DNA of 5,321 nucleotides from JBKHXU01 sp046565865 (GCA_046565865.1 JBKHXU010000097.1:1-5321); one strand, 5' to 3'. Shown: positions 1-5,247, numbered from the stretch's first letter. The notes: generated from the sequence alone by a model not told the origin. A program made the numbers and translations.

Positions 1-1077
1 GACGCGATCATGCGCCTGATGGAAGAGATGATCCGCGGCATGTTCAAAGAGGTCGCCAACATCGAGCTGCCGAATCCGTTCCCGCGCCTGTCGTACGCCG
101 AGGCGATGGCCCGTTACGGCAGCGACAAGCCGGATCTGCGACTCGCGTTGGAGCTGACTGAAGTGGGTGATTTGGTGAAGGACGCCGAGTTCAAGGTGTT
201 CGCGCAGCCGGCCAATTCCCCGACCGGCCGCGTCGCCGCGCTGCGCGTGCCGCGCGGCGGCGAGCTCACGCGCAGTCAGATCGACGCCTATACGGCGTTC
301 GTCGGTCAGTACGGCGCGAAGGGCCTCGCCTATATCAAGGTCAACGACGCAAGCCGCGGGCGCGATGGGTTGCAATCACCGATTTTGAAGTTCCTCTCCG
401 ACGCCGCCGTCGCCGGCATACTTACGCGCACGAAGGCCGAGTCCGGCGATCTCATTTTCTTCGGCGCGGATCAGGCCAAGGTGGTCAACGACGCGCTCGG
501 CGCGCTGCGGCTCAAGGTCGGCGCCGATCTCGGCCTCGTTGCCGACGGCTGGCGCCCGCTGTGGGTCGTCGACTTTCCGATGTTCGAGTACGACGCCGAG
601 CACAAGCGCTGGCAGGCGCTGCACCACCCGTTTACCGCGCCCAAGGTCGAGGATCAGGAGCGCGTCGATACCGACGCCGCGAACGTCAAGGCGCAGGCTT
701 ACGACATGGTGCTGAACGGCTCGGAGATCGGCGGCGGCTCGGTGCGTATTCATCGCTCGGACGTGCAGAGCCGGGTGTTCGCAACGCTGGGCTTGAGCGA
801 AGCGGAGGCGCGCGGCAAGTTCGGGTTCCTGCTCGATGCCCTCAAGTTCGGCGCGCCGCCGCACGGCGGTATCGCCTTCGGCCTCGACCGCATCTGCGCC
901 ATCATGGCCGGGGTCGAATCGATCCGCGACGTGATCCCGTTCCCCAAGACGCAGAAGGCGAGCTGCCTCATGACCGAGGCCCCGAGCGCGGTGGACGAGC
1001 TGCAGTTGCGCGAGCTGCACATCAAGCTGCGCAAGCCGCCGCAGACCCCGGCCGCTGATGGCGGCGAGTCGGTATAA
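1..1077 (+). CDS. aspS: Aspartate--tRNA ligase, 3' part (5' end outside the window)
   Basis: Cytoplasmic class II aminoacyl-tRNA synthetase that activates aspartate with ATP and charges tRNA-Asp. The frame is open from base 1, so the gene is cut by the window edge and the first visible ATG (10) is internal. The 358 visible residues match roughly the last 60% of the ~590-residue E. coli protein. They begin near the RYGSDKPDLR segment (nt 112-141), followed by the bacterial GAD insertion domain (roughly nt 150-480) with SPILKFL and IFFGAD. The catalytic core then resumes with DFPMFE, HHPFTAPK and GGGSVRIH (730-753). Motif 3 is FGLDR, with the ATP-contacting GLDR at 880-891, followed by RDVIPFPKT and LMTEAPS near the C-terminus. 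Motifs 1 and 2 and the anticodon-binding OB fold lie outside the window, so I cannot tell whether the enzyme is tRNA-Asp specific or also charges tRNA-Asn. The stop TAA (1075-1077) lies inside nudB. Confidence 0.97.
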   Translation, partial: DAIMRLMEEMIRGMFKEVANIELPNPFPRLSYAEAMARYGSDKPDLRLALELTEVGDLVKDAEFKVFAQPANSPTGRVAALRVPRGGELTRSQIDAYTAFVGQYGAKGLAYIKVNDASRGRDGLQSPILKFLSDAAVAGILTRTKAESGDLIFFGADQAKVVNDALGALRLKVGADLGLVADGWRPLWVVDFPMFEYDAEHKRWQALHHPFTAPKVEDQERVDTDAANVKAQAYDMVLNGSEIGGGSVRIHRSDVQSRVFATLGLSEAEARGKFGFLLDALKFGAPPHGGIAFGLDRICAIMAGVESIRDVIPFPKTQKASCLMTEAPSAVDELQLRELHIKLRKPPQTPAADGGESV

Positions 1078-1504
1078 ACGACCGGAGTCGGTGTTGGTGG
1101 TGGTGCACACGCCCACCTCTGTGCTGCTGCTGCACCGGCGCGACGCAACCGGGTTCTGGCAGTCGGTGACCGGCAGCCTCGACTGGTCCGATACCGAACC
1201 GCGGCTCGCCGCTGTGCGCGAGCTGCGCGAGGAAACCGGGATCGCGGTCGCGCCCGACCAGTTACTCGATCTCAACCTTACGCAGCGCTACCCCATCGTT
1301 CCGCCGTGGCGGGCGCGCTATGCGCCCGACGTGGCTGAAAATACCGAGTATGCCTTCGCGCTGGCGCTCTCAGCGCCGCCGCCCATTGTGCTCTCCGCGG
1401 AACACGATGCCGGCGAATGGGTGACGTACGCGCAGGCGCTCGCGCGCGTGGCGTCGTGGACCAACCGCGCCGCCATTGAACGCGTGCGCGGCGGGTCGAC
1501 ATGA
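1058..1504 (+). CDS. nudB: Dihydroneopterin triphosphate diphosphatase (Nudix hydrolase NudB)
   Basis: Predicted cytosolic Nudix enzyme that removes pyrophosphate from 7,8-dihydroneopterin triphosphate, an early step of folate synthesis. The product is 148 aa (E. coli NudB is 150). The start is fixed by alignment: YKRP at residues 6-9 sits at the same distance from the N-terminus as in E. coli. Family blocks present are FWQSVTGS (33-40), RELREE (54-59, the metal-binding glutamates), RYAP (87-90), NTE (95-97), a Glu-His at 115-116 and WTNRAAIE (134-141). One oddity is the first half of the Nudix box. G39 and R54 have 14 residues between them instead of 13, and the usual glutamate is replaced by Asp45 with Glu47 nearby. 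The gene starts inside aspS (20-nt overlap) with no obvious Shine-Dalgarno, so translation is probably coupled. aspS-nudB adjacency is also seen in E. coli. The family call is firm; unchanged substrate specificity is inferred. Confidence 0.92.
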   Translation: MAASRYKRPESVLVVVHTPTSVLLLHRRDATGFWQSVTGSLDWSDTEPRLAAVRELREETGIAVAPDQLLDLNLTQRYPIVPPWRARYAPDVAENTEYAFALALSAPPPIVLSAEHDAGEWVTYAQALARVASWTNRAAIERVRGGST

Positions 1505-2136
1505 ATCGCGCTCGCGAGACGGTGGTGTTGCTCCACGGCCTGTGGCTCGCGGGCTGGTGTATGGCATTTTTGGCGCGGCCGTTTCGCCGTGCGGGTTATG
1601 ACGTGCGGCTTTACAGTTATCCTTCCGTCAGCGTCAACCTCGAACAGAACGCGGACCGGTTGAGCCGCTACGTGCGGTCGCTGCCGGCCGAAACCGTGCA
1701 CTTTGTCAGTCACAGCCTCGGCGGCATCGTAACCCGCGCGATGTTTCACTATGCGCCGCCCACGCAACCTGGGCGGGCGGTGACCATCGTCGCGCCGCAT
1801 GGCGGGAGCTACGTGGCCGCGACCCTGTCGCGCTATCGCCTCGGCCGCGCGGTGCTCGGGCGCTCGATCGCGGATCTGGTGGCCGGCCTTTCCTGGCCGC
1901 CCTCGGGGCGGGAGATCGGCGTTATTCGCGGCCACGGCGGCAGGGGGCTCGGCCGGATGGTGCCGGGGCTATCCAGCCCGAATGATGGGGTACTGACGCT
2001 TGAGGAGATGGCGCTGCCCGAGGCGTGTGACACGATCACGCTCGACCGCTCGCACAGCGCAACGCTGCTCGCTCCGGACGTGGCGCATCAGGCGTGCCAC
2101 TTCATCCGCCACGGCGCCTTCGATCGCGCCAGCTAG
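1501..2136 (+). CDS. Alpha/beta-fold hydrolase, lipase/esterase-like, substrate unknown
   Basis: A 211-aa protein with the layout of a small alpha/beta hydrolase. VVLLHGLW (8-15) forms the first strand and oxyanion-hole HG. The nucleophile elbow FVSHSLGGIV has Ser72 as likely nucleophile. PNDGV gives Asp162 and RSHSATLL gives His185, completing a Ser-Asp-His triad in the usual order. The elbow reads S-x-S-x-G rather than G-x-S-x-G. VAPHGGSY (97-104) resembles the post-elbow strand and 'P-x-x-GS' segment of PGAP1/triacylglycerol-lipase-like members. No signal peptide or membrane segment is visible, so it is probably cytoplasmic. Its ATG overlaps the nudB stop as ATGA, so it is probably co-translated with nudB. 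It occupies the place where yebC/pmpR usually sits between aspS and ruvC. I do not recognise a named gene, and substrate and pathway are unknown. The hydrolase fold is well supported. Confidence 0.85.
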   Translation: MNRARETVVLLHGLWLAGWCMAFLARPFRRAGYDVRLYSYPSVSVNLEQNADRLSRYVRSLPAETVHFVSHSLGGIVTRAMFHYAPPTQPGRAVTIVAPHGGSYVAATLSRYRLGRAVLGRSIADLVAGLSWPPSGREIGVIRGHGGRGLGRMVPGLSSPNDGVLTLEEMALPEACDTITLDRSHSATLLAPDVAHQACHFIRHGAFDRAS

Positions 2137-2155
2137 CGCTTTGGTGCCGCTTCGG

Positions 2156-2184
2156 TTGGGCCAGCGCCTAGCCGGTGCTACACT
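2156..2184 (+). promoter_or_regulatory. Candidate sigma-70 promoter upstream of ruvC
   Basis: TTGGGC (2156-2161) is followed after 17 nt by TACACT (2179-2184), preceded by TG at 2176-2177, which makes an extended -10 (TGC-TACACT). The -35 matches TTGACA at 3 of 6 positions and the -10 matches TATAAT at 4 of 6, with optimal spacing. It lies just after the hydrolase stop and would start a transcript near 2191, giving ruvC a leader of about 340 nt through the repeats. The same bases overlap a possible weak terminator, so the assignment is tentative. Confidence 0.4.
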
Positions 2185-2198
2185 TCCGGCAACTTTTT
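2171..2198 (+). terminator. Possible weak intrinsic terminator after the hydrolase gene
   Basis: GCCGG (2171-2175) can pair with CCGGC (2186-2190) around a 10-nt loop, followed by AAC and five T residues (2194-2198). The stem is only 5 bp and the loop contains the candidate -10 box, so this reading competes with the promoter call. It is listed because it is the only hairpin-plus-T-run seen in the gap. Confidence 0.2.
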
Positions 2199-2240
2199 CG
2201 CGGGTTTTCTCATGTCCGGCGAGACCAACGAGTGCGACTT

Positions 2241-2280
2241 ACTCCCCTCTCCCAGCGGGAGAGGGGGCGGGGGTGAGGGC
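2241..2280. repeat. GC-rich palindromic repeat, copy 1 (inverted orientation)
   Basis: It contains a perfect 10-bp stem, CCCCTCTCCC (2244-2253) with GGGAGAGGGG (2257-2266), closed by the 3-nt loop AGC. GGGGTGAGGGC (2270-2280) follows. Read on the - strand it has the same order as copy 2: GCCCTCACCCC, then the hairpin, then GGAGT. It looks like a REP-like intergenic element. From memory, similar sequences are common in proteobacterial genomes and give spurious ORFs translating as peptides such as 'PSPSGRG' and 'LTPALSRGER'. Confidence 0.85.
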
Positions 2281-2304
2281 CGTGCGGACGTATTGATTCC
2301 GAAT

Positions 2305-2343
2305 GCCCTCACCCCATCCCTCTCCCGGAGGGAGAGGGGGAGT
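2305..2343. repeat. GC-rich palindromic repeat, copy 2 (forward orientation)
   Basis: GCCCTCACCCC (2305-2315) is followed by the stem CCCTCTCCC (2318-2326) and GGGAGAGGG (2330-2338) with loop GGA, ending in GGAGT at 2343. The first 11 bases are the exact reverse complement of 2270-2280, so copies 1 and 2 form a head-to-head inverted pair across a 24-nt spacer, like a BIME built from REP units. Similarity to copy 3 continues past the palindrome to about 2359. Confidence 0.85.
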
Positions 2344-2376
2344 TGGTCGCGCTGATGCGCGGATTTGAACGGGTTG

Positions 2377-2520
2377 GCCCTTACCCCACCCCCTTTTCTG
2401 CTGCGCTTCCTGCCCCGCAGAAAAGCCCGGGGCAACCCTCCGTGGTTGCCCGCTCGCCGGGCAAACGGTCCACCGGACCGTTTGCGCTTCCCCGGCGCGC
2501 CCCGGAGGGAGAGGGGGAGT
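2377..2520. repeat. Composite repeat, copy 3: palindrome interrupted by a hairpin array
   Basis: The left edge GCCCTTACCCCACCCC (2377-2392) matches the start of copy 2, and the right edge CCGGAGGGAGAGGGGGAGT (2502-2520) matches its end. The CTCTCC arm between them is replaced by about 110 nt. That insert holds three hairpins. The first is TTTTCTGC/GCAGAAAA (2394-2401/2417-2424). The second is nested: GCCCG/CGGGC (2425-2429/2458-2462) around GGGCAACC/GGTTGCCC (2430-2437/2444-2451). The third is a perfect 11-bp stem with a 3-nt loop, GCAAACGGTCC/GGACCGTTTGC (2461-2471/2475-2485). TGCGCTTCC occurs twice in it (2402-2410 and 2483-2491). No convincing protein is encoded. It may be a larger version of the repeat or a nested insertion. 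Confidence 0.7.
2513..2519 (+). promoter_or_regulatory. Ribosome binding tract of ruvC, lying within repeat copy 3
   Basis: GGGGGAG ends 11 nt before the ruvC ATG and is the only Shine-Dalgarno-like sequence there. It is the right border of repeat copy 3, so the repeat appears to supply the ribosome binding site. The GGGAGAGGGG at 2507-2516 is also perfectly complementary to 2244-2253 of copy 1. Confidence 0.5.
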
Positions 2521-2530
2521 CGGTTCGCTG

Positions 2531-3046
2531 ATGCGAGTGTTAGGAATTGACCCCGGCTCCCGCATCACCGGCTTCGGCGTCGTGCAGGTTCTGCGCAACG
2601 GCAAGGTCCAGTACGTCGCGAGCGGCTGCATCCGACTCCCCACCGGTTCGCTGGCGGATCGGCTCAAGGCGATCTACGACGGCGTGCACGAGATCATCCA
2701 CTCCTATCAACCGAACGCATTCGCCGCGGAAAAGGTGTTCATGGCGCGCAACGCGGATGCCGCATTGAAACTGGGTCAGGCGCGCGGCGCGGCGCTGTGC
2801 GCGGCGGTCAACCGCGGTCTCGCGGTCAACGAATACACGGCGCTGCAGATCAAGCGTGCCGTCGTCGGCCGCGGCGCGGCCGATAAACAGCAGGTGCAGC
2901 ACATGGTGCGGTCACTGTTGGCGCTCGATCGCGCGCCGCCGGCGGATGCCGCCGACGCGCTTGCGTGCGCCATCTGCCACGCGCATCAAAGCGTGGGCCT
3001 GCTCGCCATGTCGCGCGGCCTGCGGCGTGCGGCGGTGCCGGCATGA
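2531..3046 (+). CDS. ruvC: Crossover junction endodeoxyribonuclease RuvC
   Basis: Holliday-junction resolvase, a Mg2+-dependent dimeric nuclease that makes paired nicks in the junction held by RuvAB during recombinational repair. It is 171 aa (E. coli 173) and aligns along its whole length. The four catalytic acids are present: Asp7 in LGIDPGS, Glu67 in FAAEKVFM, and Asp139 and Asp142 in PPADAADAL, equivalent to E. coli D7, E66, D138 and D141. NADAALKLGQARG (74-86) and QVQHMV (121-126) are further family signatures. The ATG at 2531 is chosen because it places LGID three residues from the N-terminus, as expected. GTG at 2537 is possible but would trim the first strand. The 3' end overlaps ruvA by 4 nt (ATGA). 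Upstream lies the repeat-filled gap, whose last unit reaches this start codon. No LexA box with CTG-N10-CAG spacing was found, so SOS control is not evident. Confidence 0.97.
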   Translation: MRVLGIDPGSRITGFGVVQVLRNGKVQYVASGCIRLPTGSLADRLKAIYDGVHEIIHSYQPNAFAAEKVFMARNADAALKLGQARGAALCAAVNRGLAVNEYTALQIKRAVVGRGAADKQQVQHMVRSLLALDRAPPADAADALACAICHAHQSVGLLAMSRGLRRAAVPA

Positions 3047-3636
3047 TCGGTCGGTTGCGTGGCACGCTGGTGCGCAAAGAACCACCGGCGCTGTTGGTCG
3101 AGGCGGGCGGCGTTGGCTACGAGCTCGAAGCGCCGATGACCACATTTTACGATCTGCCCGCGGTCGGGGAACCCGTGACGCTGCACACGCATCTCGTGGT
3201 GCGTGAGGACGCGCATCTGCTCTACGGCTTCTCGCGCGAATCGCAGCGGCGCCAGTTCCGGGCGCTGCTCAAGATCAACGGCGTCGGCCCGCGCGTGGCG
3301 CTAGCGGTGTTGTCGGGGTTGAGCGAGACCGAGCTTGTGACCTGCATCGTGCACGAAGATGTGGCGCGCCTGACGCAGGTCCCGGGCATCGGTCGTAAGA
3401 CCGCCGAACGTTTGATCGTCGAGTTGCGCGACAAGCTCGATACCGAGGTGCCGCCGTCTTCGGCACCGACCGCGGTGTCGGCACCGGTCGATCCGACGGC
3501 GGAGGCGGTAAGCGCACTGGTCGCGCTCGGCTACAAACCGAACGAGGCGAGTCGTGTGGTGCGCGCGGTGCCGGCGGCGGGGTTATCCACCGAAGAGATC
3601 ATTCGCCAGGCACTGAAGGCGATGGCGAGTGCCTAA
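3043..3636 (+). CDS. ruvA: Holliday junction branch migration complex subunit RuvA
   Basis: DNA-binding subunit that forms a tetrameric platform on the four-way junction and recruits two RuvB rings. The product is 197 aa (E. coli 203). The frame is open upstream to an ATG at 2965, but the true start is ATG 3043: it gives the canonical MIGRLRG terminus and overlaps the ruvC stop by 4 nt. The N-terminal OB-fold domain covers about 1-62, including GGVGYE (22-27) and the acidic pin Glu55-Asp56 that helps separate strands. Two helix-hairpin-helix motifs follow: INGVGPRVAL (78-87) and VPGIGRKTAERL (113-124). A Pro/Ala/Ser linker (about 135-150) leads to the C-terminal RuvB-contacting domain (about 151-197) with ALVALGYKPNEASR. 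ruvB follows after an unusual 160-nt gap. Confidence 0.97.
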   Translation: MIGRLRGTLVRKEPPALLVEAGGVGYELEAPMTTFYDLPAVGEPVTLHTHLVVREDAHLLYGFSRESQRRQFRALLKINGVGPRVALAVLSGLSETELVTCIVHEDVARLTQVPGIGRKTAERLIVELRDKLDTEVPPSSAPTAVSAPVDPTAEAVSALVALGYKPNEASRVVRAVPAAGLSTEEIIRQALKAMASA

Positions 3637-3642
3637 CCCCGG

Positions 3643-3738
3643 TGTCATTGCGAGGAGCCGCAGGCGACGAAGCAATCTCATAACGGTGGTGCGTGTGAGG
3701 TGTCGGGGTGAGATTGCTTCGCTGCGCTCGCAATGACA
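3643..3738. repeat. Inverted repeat of the TGTCATTGCGAG type between ruvA and ruvB
   Basis: The left arm (3643-3680) begins TGTCATTGCGAG and ends GAAGCAATCTCA. The right arm (3709-3738) is its reverse complement at both 12-nt ends, TGAGATTGCTTC and CTCGCAATGACA. The arms differ only in the middle, where the left has 14 nt (3655-3668) and the right has 6 nt (3721-3726). A 28-nt spacer separates them. I recall near-identical inverted repeats scattered in intergenic regions of many bacteria. It is 96 nt long and encodes no transposase, so it resembles a non-autonomous palindromic element. No target-site duplication is visible. It has no T-run, so a terminator role is not supported. Confidence 0.85.
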
Positions 3739-3761
3739 GTCTCTGGGTACCTCACGTTGCT

Positions 3762-3785
3762 CTCCTGAGCGAAACAGGAGCAGGA
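3762..3785 (+). promoter_or_regulatory. Small hairpin and ribosome-binding region before ruvB
   Basis: CTCCTG (3762-3767) pairs with CAGGAG (3775-3780) around a 7-nt loop. The 3' arm contains AGGAG, but at 16 nt from the ATG it is too far to be a good ribosome site. The AGGA at 3782-3785, 11 nt before the start, is more likely used and sits immediately beside the stem. The hairpin might influence access to it; no evidence of regulation is visible. Confidence 0.35.
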
Positions 3786-3796
3786 CGCAAACTTAT

Positions 3797-4840
3797 ATGA
3801 TCGAAACAGATCGACTGGTATCCGCGAAGGCGGTCGAGCCCGGCGACGACATCGGCGAGGTCAACAAGCTGCGCCCGACGCGGCTCGTCGACTACGTCGG
3901 CCAGGCGGCGATTCATCAGCAGCTTGAAGTCTTCATCGCCGCCGCGCGCGGGCGCAAGGAAGCGCTCGATCACGTGCTGCTGTTCGGTCCGCCCGGGCTC
4001 GGCAAGACGACGCTCGCGCACATCGTCGCGCGCGAGATGGGCGTCGGCCTGCGCCAGACCTCGGGGCCGGTGCTGGAGCGGCCGGGCGATCTCGCGGCGC
4101 TGCTGACCAACCTGCAACCGAACGACACGCTCTTCATCGACGAGATCCACCGCTTGAGCCCAGTGGTGGAGGAAATCCTGTACCCGGCGATGGAAGACTA
4201 TCAGCTCGACATCTTGATCGGCGAAGGACCGGCGGCGCGCTCGATCAAGCTCGATCTGCCGCCGTTCACCCTGGTCGGCGCCACCACGCGCGCCGGGCTC
4301 CTCACCTCGCCGTTGCGCGATCGCTTCGGCATCGTGCTGCGCCTCGAGTTTTACTCCGACGCCGAACTCACGCGCATCGTCGAGCGCTCGGCCGGCATCT
4401 TGGGTTTACCGGCCGACAAGCCGGCGATTGCCGCCATCGCCCGCCGCTCGCGCGGCACGCCGCGTATCGCCAACCGATTGCTGCGCCGAGCGCGGGATTT
4501 CGCCGAGATTAAAGGCAACGGCAGGCTGACGAGCGACGTTGTCGAGGGCGCGCTCAGCATGTTAGAGGTGGACCAGCAGGGACTGGACCTGCTCGATCGC
4601 AAGCTGCTGTCCGCCCTGATTGACCGGTTCGGCGGTGGTCCGGTCGGTGTCGATAGCCTGGCGGCGGCGATCGGCGAGGAGCGCGGTACGATCGAAGACG
4701 TGATCGAGCCGTATCTCATCCAGCAAGGGTTCTTGATGCGCACGCCGCGCGGACGTGTCGCCGCCAAGCGCGCCTGGCAGCACCTCGGGCTCACGCCGCC
4801 CGCGACCGAGGCCGCGCAGCGCGGTATGTTCGACGAGTAA
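3797..4840 (+). CDS. ruvB: Holliday junction branch migration ATPase RuvB
   Basis: AAA+ hexameric motor that drives branch migration together with RuvA. The product is 347 aa (E. coli 336). The start is supported by MIETDRL, matching the usual RuvB N-terminus. Visible elements are Walker A GPPGLGKTT (64-72, Lys70), TSGPVLE (88-94), Walker B LFIDEIH (112-118, Asp115-Glu116) and the signature HRLSPVVEE with LYPAMEDYQLD. Sensor 1 is GATTRAG (161-167), the arginine finger is Arg174 in SPLRDRFG, and the sensor 2 region is GTPRIANRLLRR (220-231). The C-terminal winged-helix DNA-binding domain runs from about 266 to 335 with GGPVGVDSLA and RTPRGR (315-320). About ten residues extend past the E. coli end. 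Every key residue I checked is intact. It follows ruvA after 160 nt containing an inverted repeat. ybgC begins 3 nt after its stop, indicating one transcript into the tol genes. Confidence 0.98.
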   Translation: MIETDRLVSAKAVEPGDDIGEVNKLRPTRLVDYVGQAAIHQQLEVFIAAARGRKEALDHVLLFGPPGLGKTTLAHIVAREMGVGLRQTSGPVLERPGDLAALLTNLQPNDTLFIDEIHRLSPVVEEILYPAMEDYQLDILIGEGPAARSIKLDLPPFTLVGATTRAGLLTSPLRDRFGIVLRLEFYSDAELTRIVERSAGILGLPADKPAIAAIARRSRGTPRIANRLLRRARDFAEIKGNGRLTSDVVEGALSMLEVDQQGLDLLDRKLLSALIDRFGGGPVGVDSLAAAIGEERGTIEDVIEPYLIQQGFLMRTPRGRVAAKRAWQHLGLTPPATEAAQRGMFDE

Positions 4841-4843
4841 CGG

Positions 4844-5245
4844 ATGACGCCGTTTGCGATTTCCGTCCGTGTCTATTACGAAGATACCGACGCCGGAGGA
4901 GTGGTGTACTACGCCAACTATCTTAAGTATATGGAGCGCGCCCGCACCGAGTGGCTGCGCTCGCTCGGATTCGACCAAAGCGCGCTGGCGCGCGACGACG
5001 GTATCGTGTTCGCGGTGCGGTCCGTGGCGCTGGAATTTCTGAAACCGGCGCGGTTCGACGATGCGCTCGAGGTGTCGGTGAGCATCGCCGAGATGGGTCG
5101 CGCCAGTATCGGTTTCGTGCAGTCGATCACGCGCGCGGCCACGCGGTTGTGCGAGGGCACGGTGCGCGTTGCCTGTCTCGATGCCGCGAAGTTTGTTCCC
5201 TGTCCGATCCCCGATCGGGTGTACGCAAAACTAAACGGAGGCTGA
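4844..5245 (+). CDS. ybgC: Acyl-CoA thioesterase YbgC (hotdog fold), Tol-Pal associated
   Basis: Small cytosolic 4HBT-family thioesterase that hydrolyses acyl-CoA thioesters. It is the conserved first gene of the tol-pal cluster, and a link to envelope phospholipid metabolism has been proposed. It is 133 aa (E. coli 134). The signature VYYEDTDAGGVVYYANY spans residues 10-26 with catalytic Asp16. Where E. coli has His after VVY, this protein has Tyr23, a variant I believe also occurs in other YbgC homologues. ERARTEWLR (31-39) and FLKPARFDDALEV (65-77) are also typical. The start at 4844 gives the expected N-terminal length. It follows ruvB by 3 nt without a strong Shine-Dalgarno, so coupling is likely. 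Its last codons carry the GGAGG used by tolQ. Confidence 0.95.
   Translation: MTPFAISVRVYYEDTDAGGVVYYANYLKYMERARTEWLRSLGFDQSALARDDGIVFAVRSVALEFLKPARFDDALEVSVSIAEMGRASIGFVQSITRAATRLCEGTVRVACLDAAKFVPCPIPDRVYAKLNGG
5237..5241 (+). promoter_or_regulatory. Shine-Dalgarno that decides the tolQ start
   Basis: GGAGG ends 6 nt before TTG 5248. This is near-ideal spacing and favours TTG over the in-frame ATG at 5275, which has no comparable site. Confidence 0.75.
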
Positions 5246-5247
5246 AC

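Noticed and set aside
376..1275. Long - strand open frames across aspS/nudB (also 3752-4150 and 4351-4978 over ruvB/ybgC)
   Set aside because: They lie antisense to well-identified genes, have Arg/Ala-rich low-complexity translations, and are the usual result of high GC third-position bias.
2212..2355. Short frame starting MSGETNECD in the gap before ruvC
   Set aside because: After nine codons it reads only through repeat copies 1 and 2 and stops at 2353-2355, with no clear ribosome site. It is not supported as a gene, although it may be a remnant.
2137..2530. CRISPR array
   Set aside because: The repeated units differ in orientation and spacing (inverted pair plus an interrupted third), without regular direct repeats and unique spacers.
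2239..2667. Open frames on both strands through the repeats, with translations rich in PSPSGRG or PLPPGEG motifs
   Set aside because: These are translations of palindromic repeat DNA, not proteins.
2965..3042. Upstream extension of ruvA to ATG 2965
   Set aside because: It would add 26 residues not found in RuvA and overlap ruvC by 82 nt. ATG 3043 gives the canonical MIGRLRG terminus.
3643..3738. Rho-independent terminator after ruvA
   Set aside because: The inverted repeat has a 28-nt spacer, mismatched arm centres and no downstream T-run.
3765..3777. LexA-like CTG...CAG before ruvB
   Set aside because: The half-sites are 7 nt apart rather than 10, and the sequence is better explained as part of the small hairpin. 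No CTG-N10-CAG was found in 2137-2530 or 3637-3796.
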